Assembly (NCBI RefSeq): GCF_030164425.1
Contig: NZ_JASNJD010000018.1
Span: 40,426-104,425, forward strand
Source: Pseudodonghicola flavimaris
Lineage (GTDB): Bacteria > Pseudomonadota > Alphaproteobacteria > Rhodobacterales > Rhodobacteraceae
Reading direction: 5' to 3'
DNA: 64,000 bases
This document shows, one piece after another, positions 24,717 to 32,254 of this stretch. The notes under the pieces were generated by a model. The model ran no database searches. It worked only from the letters and a program-made list of their open reading frames with translations, and was not told the origin of the DNA. The position numbers and the translations under genes are program-made. Within the stretch, counting starts at the first letter, position 1. Each line of letters opens with the position of its first letter.

Positions 24717-24993
24717 GTGGAGGCTGGGGGAGGCTCCCCAGGAGCGGCAATCCGGGGTATCCGCCCTGACGGGAAACCGCGACGCGGCACGCGCGGCGGC
24801 ACTGGCGGCATGCAGCCCCCCAGGCAGAAGCCTGTCCGATCAATCTCTTTGCTCCAATGAGGCGCAGACAGTACCCTGCATATGCCCGCCGATCGCTTTG
24901 GCCCTGACTGGCCCAAATACTGGCGCCAGACCGATGGGAGCAAAGCGGGCCCGCACAGAAACCTCGCCACCAAATACGGCATTCGAAGAGACC

Positions 24994-26076
24994 ATGATCG
25001 CCAGAGCTGCACGAACAATACTTGCTCTGTTGAGTCTCGGCTTTCTGCTGCTGGCCGTTTGGAACATCTGCCACCTCGTGACCGGCACCGGGGGCAAACT
25101 GCTCGTCGAAGAGACACACTCCATTGTCACCAAACGCCTGACCGAAACGGTCTTCGAAGAGGTCGATCATGCCAGGCTGGAGCAGGAGCTCCAATCGCAA
25201 CTGAATGAAAGCCCACGCAACTGGGTCATCATCGAGAGTCTGAAGCGAATTGCCGAACGGAGAGAGATCGAAATCTCCGAAGACCTTTCTGAAGCTCTGG
25301 AACAAGCCTTCGGGGATGATCATTCCATGCTCCGCTCGCTGCGCGAGTGTTCCCTCTGTGTCTGGGACAGAAGTACATGCGAGACATCGACGGCAATGGT
25401 CTGCGGAATTGCGATTGACCTGACCCCACTCGGCGATATCGCCAGCCTAGGCCGCGCCGGAACGCGCTACTGGAACGGGGAGGATATCGATGAACTCGAC
25501 GTCGCATTCTCAGTGATCGGGCTCAGTGCAACCGTGCTGAGCGTATCGACAGCGGGGACCTCCCTTTCGATCAAGGCGGGCGCCGGTTTCCTGAAATTTG
25601 CCCATCGCGCGAACAAGATCCCCCCGCAAATCGCTCGGGTTCTCATGCATGCCGCCCGAAACGGTATTGACTGGGCCGGTCTTCGAAAGGTGCGACGTCT
25701 CGATGACCTGAAAACAGTCTTGCGAATGCACGCCCTGCGCCCCGCAATAGAGGTCGCGTCCTCAATCGGAAACATCGTCAACCAGACCGGAATGCCGCAG
25801 GGAATGCACCTGTTGAAGATCAGCACGAACACCGACGACCTGAGGATGATCAGCAAGGCGTCTGACGCGTGGCACAGGCAAACCGCAGGTTACCTGGCGA
25901 TATTGGGAAAGCAGAGAGTGACAAGGCTGACGATGCGATATGCCGATGAAGTCTACGGGCTGGTGATCGGGATCTTCGGTGCTCTCTCGTCATTGTTCGG
26001 CGCTCTGTTATCGGGAGCCGGAAATGTCATTGTTCGGCGTCTGCGCAGACTGGCCCGACAACAAGTGCCGCGATGA
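24994..26076 (+). CDS. hypothetical membrane-anchored protein, unknown function
   Basis: A 360-residue protein I do not recognise. ATG 24994 (GAAGAG upstream) is followed at once by a hydrophobic segment (about residues 7-25, ILALLSLGFLLLAVWNICHL), so it is anchored or secreted. A charged region follows, then a small Cys-rich stretch (CSLCVWD, then CETSTAMVC) and an alanine/glycine-rich hydrophobic core containing DLTPLGDIASLGRAG and LSATVLSVSTAGTSLSIKAGAGFLK; the C-terminus has another hydrophobic stretch (LVIGIFGALSSLFGALLSG) and a basic tail. The middle vaguely recalls the glycine-rich linker domains before toxin tails, but this is too weak for a call. Base composition is visibly less GC-rich than in the ttr genes, suggesting separate acquisition. 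It is divergent from ttrB. Confidence 0.65.
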   Translation: MIARAARTILALLSLGFLLLAVWNICHLVTGTGGKLLVEETHSIVTKRLTETVFEEVDHARLEQELQSQLNESPRNWVIIESLKRIAERREIEISEDLSEALEQAFGDDHSMLRSLRECSLCVWDRSTCETSTAMVCGIAIDLTPLGDIASLGRAGTRYWNGEDIDELDVAFSVIGLSATVLSVSTAGTSLSIKAGAGFLKFAHRANKIPPQIARVLMHAARNGIDWAGLRKVRRLDDLKTVLRMHALRPAIEVASSIGNIVNQTGMPQGMHLLKISTNTDDLRMISKASDAWHRQTAGYLAILGKQRVTRLTMRYADEVYGLVIGIFGALSSLFGALLSGAGNVIVRRLRRLARQQVPR

Positions 26077-26122
26077 CGGCACAGCCCCTTCCTGCGAGCG
26101 CGCGAAGCACCAGGCTTTCCCC

Positions 26123-26500
26123 TCACCCCTCTCGGCCCGCCGCCACCGGCAGGCGCATCAGGTCGATGACGACCTTCGCCAGTTCAGTGCCATCGTCGGC
26201 CGCGCGAATATGGGGGAGCGGCTCTTGCTCCACCGCGCGCCCGCCATCCAGAACCAGCCATTTCAGCGGCTCCGAGAACAGGTCGCGGGCTGGGACGGCC
26301 GACGGGCCGACGTCATTGAACAGGGCCAGATTGGCGGTCCCCTCGGTGATGCTCATCTGCACGGCGTCGCTGGTCCCCAGCCGGACGTCGACATGAACGT
26401 CCGGGTGAACCTCGGCCAGACGCCGCAACAGGGCCGGGACAAGGGAGATGCCAAGATCATGCGGCGCGGCGACGGCATTCGTTTCGTTTTCCTGCACCAT
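26123..26500 (-). pseudogene. LysR-family regulator remnant
   Basis: The 125-residue frame matches the effector-domain part of a LysR regulator (AAPHDLGISLVPALLRRLAEVHPDVHVDVRLG, then DLFSEPLKWLVLDGG) and then jumps to a typical LysR C-terminal end (ADDGTELAKVVIDLM). The N-terminal helix-turn-helix and about 90 internal residues are missing. It is divergent from an EamA transporter remnant, the usual LysR-transporter arrangement, and both show the same kind of internal loss. Confidence 0.7.
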
Positions 26501-26571
26501 AAAATAAGATCATATCGTTTTTCCGAACATCTCTCAAAGCCTAATCTCCGACCGGCATGGAAGGAGAAGCG

Positions 26572-27188
26572 ATGTCGATCCATTCACGGAATTTTCCGGC
26601 AGGCCTTGGCTGGGCGGCGGTGGCGATCCTGGTCTGGTCAGGGGCGCTGGTGATGCTGCGGCTTGGCGTGACGACCAGCCTGAACGCCTATGATCTGACC
26701 ATGTTGCGGTTCGCGGTGGCCGGCCTGCTCCTCGCCCCCATCGCCCTGCGGCGCGGACGGGGAACCGACCGGCTGGGGGTGATGGGTCTCGGTGCGATGG
26801 TGGTCTGCTTCGGGGCGCCCTATGTGCTGCTGGTGGCCCTTGCCATGAAAACCGCGGCGGCGGCGGCGGGCGCCCTCAACCCGGGGGCGATGGCCATCGT
26901 CTCTGTCCTGCTGGGCAGGGCGATCCTGGGTGATCGGATCGGCGGCGCAAGATTGATCGGGCTGGCGCTGACGACGCTGGGGTCGTGCTGATCACCCGGG
27001 CGGGCGGCGTTCCGGTTGTTACGCTCGGTCTCGGCGTGGTGGCCCTGGGCGAAACCACCGGAACCGACGCGTTATTCGCCGCCGTCCCGGTCACCGTCGG
27101 CCTGGTCCTGATACTTGTGGGAAAGCCCGCGGCGCACTGGATATCAAGCCGCATCCCCGCTGGCGTGATCGGAAGCCGGCCGTCCTGA
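26572..27188 (+). pseudogene. EamA/DMT-family exporter remnant, frameshifted and internally deleted
   Basis: ATG 26572 (AAGGAGAAG upstream) starts the first half of a 10-TM drug/metabolite exporter (GLGWAAVAILVWSGALVMLRLGV), read to LIGLALTTLG at about 26985. The frame then shifts; VVLITRAGG continues in another frame and jumps to the last helices of such a protein (LGLGVVALGETTGTDALFAAVPVTVGLVLI), so roughly 100 central residues are gone. It cannot make a full transporter. Confidence 0.7.
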
Positions 27189-27240
27189 GACCGCCCCAAC
27201 AGGTGCCCGGCCTCGACGCCCGCCCCAAGACACTCGCCCC

Positions 27241-27861
27241 TCAGCCGGTGCTCCAGCCCGCCGCCACCAGCAGACGCACCAGATCGGCGGCGCTGGTCGC
27301 GCCCATCTTCTCCATCGCATTGTGGCGATGGACCTCCACCGTCTTCAGGCTGATCCCCAGTTCATGCGCGATCTGCTTGTTCTGCAGCCCGCGCAATACC
27401 CCCTGGGCGACCTCGACCTCGCGCGAGGTCAGGCTGGCGACGCGGCGGGCCAGCTGGGCCTTTTCCCTCTCGGCGCCGGCACGGGTGCGGCTCAGCTCCA
27501 GCGCCTCGCGGATCCGGTCGACCAGCGCCATGCCGTTCACCGGCTTCTCAAAGAAATCCATCGCGCCCAGCCGCATCGCCCGCACCGCCATCGGCACGTC
27601 GCCATGACCGGTGATCATGATCACCGGCAGCGGGCAGCCACGCCGCTCCAGCTCCTCCAGCAGCTCCAGCCCGGTCATCCCCGGCATCCGCACATCGGCG
27701 AGGATACAACCGATCTCATCCGGCATCAGCGTTGCCAGCAGATCGGCGGCAGAGCCGTGCGAGACCGTGCGCAGCCCCAGCGACGACAGCAGAAACCCCA
27801 GCCCCTCGCGGGCGGCGCGGTCGTCGTCGACGATATGGATCACCGCGTCTTCCCCGGTCAT
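27241..27861 (-). CDS. ttrR: response regulator, FixJ/NarL-type, TtrR-like
   Basis: A 206-residue response regulator. The receiver domain (about 1-120) has the acidic pocket D12-D14, the phospho-acceptor D56 in LADVRMPG, the Thr/Ser in MITGHGD and the Lys in FEKPV. The C-terminal LuxR-type HTH reads LTSREVEVAQGVLRGLQNKQIAHELGISLKTVEVHR in pattern. The ATG overlaps the sensor kinase stop (ATGA), so the two are made together. Its partner has a TtrS-like sensor domain and the ttrBCA operon lies 2.6 kb away, so it probably activates ttrB in response to tetrathionate. Confidence 0.85.
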   Translation of the reverse strand: MTGEDAVIHIVDDDRAAREGLGFLLSSLGLRTVSHGSAADLLATLMPDEIGCILADVRMPGMTGLELLEELERRGCPLPVIMITGHGDVPMAVRAMRLGAMDFFEKPVNGMALVDRIREALELSRTRAGAEREKAQLARRVASLTSREVEVAQGVLRGLQNKQIAHELGISLKTVEVHRHNAMEKMGATSAADLVRLLVAAGWSTG

Positions 27862-29663
27862 GTCAGCCCTCCTTCCGGCAGCCAGAGGCTGACCCGCAGG
27901 CCGATCCCGTCCGCCGGCGTTTCCGCCCGCATCCAGCCACCATGCGCCTCGACGATGGAATGCGACAGCGCCAGCCCCAGCCCGATGCCCTCCGGCTTGG
28001 TGGTGCGAAAGGGTTCGGCGAAATGCGACAGCGCCGGTGCATCCATCCCATGGCCGCGATCGCGCACCGAGATGCAGAGCCCCGGCTGCCCCTCCGCACC
28101 CAGCTGGCGGGCGGCGCGAATGGTCATCTGCCGCGCCTCGGGGGCCACATCGCCCATCGCGTCCACCGCGTTCTGCACCAGGTTCAGAACCACTTGCTGC
28201 AGCTGGATCCGATCCGCCATCACCGGCGGCAGATCGTCGTCGGGCGCCAGGTCCACCGTGACACCGGCGCGGTTGGTCACCGCCTCGTACAATGCGGCGC
28301 ATTCCTCAAGCAGTTCGGCGACATCGACCGGTCGCATCAGGCTTTCGCGTTTGCGCACGAAGGCGCGGATGCGGCGGATAACCATCGCGGCGCGATCGGC
28401 CTGCTGGCTGATCTCCACCGCCGCGCGCTGCATGTCGTCTTCGCTGAACATGCCGTTCTTCAGCCGCAGCAGGCAACCCTGGGCATAGTTGGATATGGCG
28501 CTGAGCGGCTGGTTCAGCTCATGCGCGATGGAGGAGGCCATTTCCCCCATGATCGACAACCGTGCCACATGTTCCAATTCGCGCTGATGCGTGCGATCTG
28601 CCTCCTCCGCCCGCTGGCGTTCGGCGATCTCCCGCGTCAGCTGGGCGTTGGCCTCCTTCAGGGCGCGGGTGCGGCGGCGGACCAGGGTTTCGATCCGCAC
28701 CGAATAGATCGCCCAGAAGGCCAGCGCCGCAAACAGGCCGATCAGCCAGTCGCGGTAATCCTCGGCGAAGTCGCTCAGGGACACCGGACCGGTGCGGGCA
28801 TAGGGGCCGATCTGCAGCCGCCGCAGCAGATCGTGCACCGGCTGGTAATCGAGCGGCACGGTCCAGAGCGTCTCTCCCCGCTGGCTCAGCAGCGCCACCG
28901 CCACCTGCTTGGCCAGATCGGCGGGCGTCTGCCGCGCCTTGGCAAAGGGCCAGCCGGGATAGACCGGGCTCGACACCGCGCAGCCCTCCACCGGGCCGGG
29001 CTTCAGCGCGAAGGCATGGAGCCCGCCGTACCGGTCCGGATCGGCGGCCTGCAGCTCCTCCAGCATGCAGGCGCGCAGCACCGCCGCATCGGCCTGCCCG
29101 CTCAGCAGCGCGTCGGCGGCGCGACGCATCGGATAGCCCGTCACCGCCAGTTCGACCCGGCCACGCAGTCCCGGCTCTCGGGCCGCCATCTCGCCCCAGA
29201 TCACCTGGAACCCGCCGAAGGCCTCCGGCGCCACCACCGCCAGCCGCTTGCCGGCCAGATCCCCCAGGGCCTCCAGATCCTGCGCCGTCACCAGGGTCGA
29301 GGCAACGGGCGCATCGCCCTCGGCGGTGGCGATGCGGCTGATGTGATAGTCGTATTCCAGCTCGGCATAATGGCCGGGGTTGGTGATGACGAAATCCAGT
29401 TCTCCCGCCGCCAGTGCCTCCGCCAGCGCGTGGATATCGAGCGCGCGCAGCCGGAAATCGTATTGCGGCAGCGCCTGGCGCAACCCCTGCAGCGTCGCAT
29501 CCCAATGGCTGAGCGAATGGCGCGCGCCCTGGTAATCGAGCACGCCGATGGTCAGCGGCGGATCCGCCCGAAGCGGCATGGCCAGCCCCGCCGAGACCAC
29601 GACAGCGAGGCCCAGGGCCATGCCCCGCACCCGTCCCGCGCCTCTGCCCCTGCCCCAAGCCAT
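27858..29663 (-). CDS. ttrS: sensor histidine kinase with PhnD-like periplasmic domain, TtrS-like
   Basis: About 601 residues from ATG 29663 (a second ATG at 29621 is also possible). A signal/TM segment (MALGLAVVVSAGLAMPLRA) leads to a periplasmic PhnD/substrate-binding-type domain (about 35-300; TIGVLDYQG, FVITNPGHYAELEY, YPGWPFAKA), ending in WTVPLDYQPVHDLLRRLQIGPY in pattern, as in TtrS. A TM helix, a coiled coil, then a kinase core follow: H-box H381 in SSIAHELNQPLSA, N-box near VLNLVQNAVDA, and the G-boxes RDRGHGMD and GIGLGLALS. TtrS binds tetrathionate in the periplasm and phosphorylates TtrR. The assignment follows from domain order and from the linked ttrBCA genes. Confidence 0.85.
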   Translation of the reverse strand: MAWGRGRGAGRVRGMALGLAVVVSAGLAMPLRADPPLTIGVLDYQGARHSLSHWDATLQGLRQALPQYDFRLRALDIHALAEALAAGELDFVITNPGHYAELEYDYHISRIATAEGDAPVASTLVTAQDLEALGDLAGKRLAVVAPEAFGGFQVIWGEMAAREPGLRGRVELAVTGYPMRRAADALLSGQADAAVLRACMLEELQAADPDRYGGLHAFALKPGPVEGCAVSSPVYPGWPFAKARQTPADLAKQVAVALLSQRGETLWTVPLDYQPVHDLLRRLQIGPYARTGPVSLSDFAEDYRDWLIGLFAALAFWAIYSVRIETLVRRRTRALKEANAQLTREIAERQRAEEADRTHQRELEHVARLSIMGEMASSIAHELNQPLSAISNYAQGCLLRLKNGMFSEDDMQRAAVEISQQADRAAMVIRRIRAFVRKRESLMRPVDVAELLEECAALYEAVTNRAGVTVDLAPDDDLPPVMADRIQLQQVVLNLVQNAVDAMGDVAPEARQMTIRAARQLGAEGQPGLCISVRDRGHGMDAPALSHFAEPFRTTKPEGIGLGLALSHSIVEAHGGWMRAETPADGIGLRVSLWLPEGGLT

Positions 29664-29852
29664 GCCTCTGCGCCCCTGCCCGCGATCCGCTCTCTCACCG
29701 CCATACCCGCTCCCCGCCGTGGATTGAACCGCTATCGCACCCTCCGGCCCGGCGGGGCATGGCGGGTGCATCCGATTGCGGCAGCTTGCCCCCCGGGTCG
29801 GGGTTTTCACCGCCGCCGCCGAACGCTATCACCAAGGCAGGACACCCTGCAC

Positions 29853-30260
29853 ATGACCGCTCACTCAGCTCTCTTTGCCCGGCTCGCCCGGTCGGATTTC
29901 CGCAGCCGCTTTCGTCTCGGCCCGCGGGAGCGCGCCTATGCCGATGCCAAGGGGCGCGGCACCATCGCCGATCACGCCCGCGATTTCATCGCCGGGCGGC
30001 TGGCGCCCGAGGCGCCGCGCAACGATGGCCGCCAGACGCCGATGCGCGGCCACCCGGTGTTCATCGCCCAGCACGCCACCGGCTGCTGCTGCCGCGGCTG
30101 TCTGGAGAAATGGCACGGGCTGCGGCGCGGCCGACCGCTCAGCCCACGTGAACAGGCCTATGTGGTGGATGTGCTGATGACCTGGATCGACGGCGAAATG
30201 GGCTTCGACCCGCACCGCCGGCGGCCGCGCGGACCACAGCAAGGAAAGACCGATAGATGA
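29853..30260 (+). CDS. DUF4186 family protein
   Basis: A 135-residue protein of the DUF4186 family, recognisable by the segment HPVFIAQHATGCCCRGCLEKWHG (split here by its Cys/His cluster) and the C-terminal YVVDVLMTWI. The Cys-Cys-Cys-x2-Cys and His residues suggest metal binding, but no function is known. ATG 29853 begins the protein at the usual position; the frame is open much further upstream only because of GC bias. The stop overlaps the ybaK start by 4 bp. It is divergent from ttrS. Confidence 0.8.
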   Translation: MTAHSALFARLARSDFRSRFRLGPRERAYADAKGRGTIADHARDFIAGRLAPEAPRNDGRQTPMRGHPVFIAQHATGCCCRGCLEKWHGLRRGRPLSPREQAYVVDVLMTWIDGEMGFDPHRRRPRGPQQGKTDR

Positions 30261-30736
30261 GCAAGGCCAGCCCCGCCACCAGCTTTCTGACCCGGGCGAA
30301 AGTACCCTTCCGCACCGTCGAATACGACTATCATCCCGGCACCGAACGGGTGGCGCTGCAGGCGGCGGAGGCGGTCGGGCTGCCGGCCGGGCAATTGCTG
30401 AAAACGCTGATGGTCGAGGTCGACGGCAAGCCCGCATGCGCCGTCGTCCCCGGCGACCGCAGCCTGTCGATGAAGAAGGTCGCCGCCGGCTTCGGCGGCA
30501 AATCCGCCGCCATGATGGCGCCCGAGAAGGCCGAGAAGCTGACCGGCTATCACACCGGCGGCATCAGCCCCTTCGGCCAGCGCAAGCGGGTCCCGATCCT
30601 GTTCGAGGCGGAGGCGATGGCGCTGGAGGAAGTGGTGATCAACGGCGGCAAGCGCGGGCTTTTGCTGATCCTGTCACCAGAGGCCGCCTGCGCCGCGCTC
30701 GGCGCCCGGGCGAAACCGCTCTGCGCCGATCTCTAG
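30257..30736 (+). CDS. ybaK: Cys-tRNA(Pro)/Cys-tRNA(Cys) deacylase YbaK
   Basis: A 159-residue YbaK/EbsC protein that hydrolyses mischarged Cys-tRNA(Pro) in trans after prolyl-tRNA synthetase errors. Family marks are the N-terminal PATSFLTRAKVPFRTVEYDY, the lysine in QLLKTLMVEVDG, and the C-terminal NGGKRGLLLILSP. Length is normal. It is translationally coupled to the DUF4186 gene. Confidence 0.92.
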   Translation: MSKASPATSFLTRAKVPFRTVEYDYHPGTERVALQAAEAVGLPAGQLLKTLMVEVDGKPACAVVPGDRSLSMKKVAAGFGGKSAAMMAPEKAEKLTGYHTGGISPFGQRKRVPILFEAEAMALEEVVINGGKRGLLLILSPEAACAALGARAKPLCADL

Positions 30737-30790
30737 CACCGATATCTGGCGCCGGTCCTCAGAGCCGATCTCCTGGCCGGCCGGCGCGGT

Positions 30791-32044
30791 TCAGGCCGCG
30801 GTCGCCAGCGCCAGCCCGTCGACCACCGCAGTAAAGGCCTCCGAGCGCAGCACGGTGGCATCGGGACAGAGCGCCATGGCCTCCTCCGACACCGCCCGCA
30901 TCAAGCTGGAGCCGCCGACCAGGATCACCCGGCCGATCGCCTCCGGGGCGACGCCGGCCAGCTGCAGCGTCTCTGCCGCCGCCGCGCGCAGCTCGGCCCG
31001 ATAGGCGGTCAGCGCCCGGTCCAGGCTGTCGCCGGTCACCGGCTGCCGCAAGCCGCGGTCGATGAACCCCATCTCGACCCAGGCCTCCGCCACGCCGGAA
31101 TTGGCCGCGATCTTGCCCTTTTCCACCGCGAAGGCCAGCTCATGGCCCAGCTCTTCCTCCAGCACGGTGACCAGCCGGCCCATCTGCTCGGGCGCCACTG
31201 CCAGTTTCGCCATCCGCGCCACCGCGCGGCGGGTCTCGGGGGTATAGAGAAACGGGATCTTGGCCCAGGTCGCCAGATCGACATAGAGCGCGTGCGGCAC
31301 CGGCAGCAGCCCGGCGCCCATCTCGCGGCGCAGCTGGCCGCCATAGCCCAGCGCCGGCATCGCATGCGCCATGGAGACGGCGTGATCGAAATCGGTGCCG
31401 CCCAGCCGGATACCGTGGCTGGCCAGAATCTCCGGCAGCGCGCCAGCGCCCGGCGCCTGGCTGCGGAAGACCGAGAAATCCGAGGTGCCGCCGCCGATAT
31501 CGACGATCAGCCCCAGATCGCCCCGGTTGCCCATGCCGTGGCTGGCGATCGCCGCAGCCTCCGGCTCGGCCAGAAAGCGGACCTCGTCAAAGCCGGCGGC
31601 GGCATAGCAGGCGCGCAGGTCGGCTTCGGCCTGGGCGTCGAGCTCGGGGGCGTTGGTGTGAAAATGCACCGGCCGCCCCGACAGCGCCCGGGTGAACCGC
31701 CGGCCGGTGCCGGCCTCGGCCCGCTGACGCAGGTGGCGCAGGAAATCGGCGATGATCTCGGCGATGGTGCGCCGGCGGCCGCCGATCAGCCGGCTTTCAT
31801 GCAGCAGCGATGTGCCCAGAACGCTTTTCAGTGCCCGCATGTACCGCCCCTCCTCGCCGGCGATCAGCGCCTCGGCCGCCGCCGCGCCCAGCACCATCGG
31901 TCCGCCGTCCGCCGGAAAGAACACCGCCGTCGGCAGCGTCTCGGCACCCGCCTCGATCGGCAGTCGACGGATATGACCGCCCTCCAGAATGGCGGCGGCG
32001 GAATTCGAGGTTCCGAAGTCGATGGCGAGCGTATCGGTCAGCAT
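30791..32044 (-). CDS. Hsp70-family protein, YegD-like
   Basis: A 417-residue actin-like ATPase of the Hsp70 superfamily. It has phosphate 1 loop AIDFGTSNSAAA, phosphate 2 loop VDIGGGTSDFSVF and the adenosine motif VILVGGSSLMRAV. It stops after the nucleotide-binding domain with no substrate-binding domain of DnaK type, as in E. coli YegD. ATG 32044 has AAAGGTG upstream. The role is a probable chaperone-like ATPase; clients are unknown. It is divergent from the HTH-hydrolase fusion gene, with 210 bp between them. Confidence 0.85.
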   Translation of the reverse strand: MLTDTLAIDFGTSNSAAAILEGGHIRRLPIEAGAETLPTAVFFPADGGPMVLGAAAAEALIAGEEGRYMRALKSVLGTSLLHESRLIGGRRRTIAEIIADFLRHLRQRAEAGTGRRFTRALSGRPVHFHTNAPELDAQAEADLRACYAAAGFDEVRFLAEPEAAAIASHGMGNRGDLGLIVDIGGGTSDFSVFRSQAPGAGALPEILASHGIRLGGTDFDHAVSMAHAMPALGYGGQLRREMGAGLLPVPHALYVDLATWAKIPFLYTPETRRAVARMAKLAVAPEQMGRLVTVLEEELGHELAFAVEKGKIAANSGVAEAWVEMGFIDRGLRQPVTGDSLDRALTAYRAELRAAAAETLQLAGVAPEAIGRVILVGGSSLMRAVSEEAMALCPDATVLRSEAFTAVVDGLALATAA

Positions 32045-32254
32045 GGGGCACCTTTGCGACGGGGAAACCCCCGCTACCGGCTTTCCCGACCGGGCGCAAG
32101 GCAGCGCGCCGCCGGAACCGGCAAAGGCGCCTGCGGCATTGCCCAAAGGCCCGTTTCCTGAAACAAACACTTCAGGCGCATCATTTCGGACCGCCCGCCA
32201 CCGGGCGCGCAGAGAGGGGCAGAGGACGATGATCAGGCAGCGGTGCCGGATGTC

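Larger units (their letters stand above)
24597..24993. other. divergent regulatory region, ttrB / hypothetical membrane protein
   Basis: A 397-bp region with no convincing gene. An open frame on the plus strand runs from 24703 into the next gene but has no ribosome site and no conserved look. The first 120 bases next to ttrB hold the palindrome and FNR-like box listed separately; the rest shows nothing I recognise. Confidence 0.5.

Noticed and set aside
24703..24993. N-terminal extension of the hypothetical protein
   Set aside because: It would start inside the FNR-like box, has no ribosome site, and the later ATG is followed directly by a TM helix.
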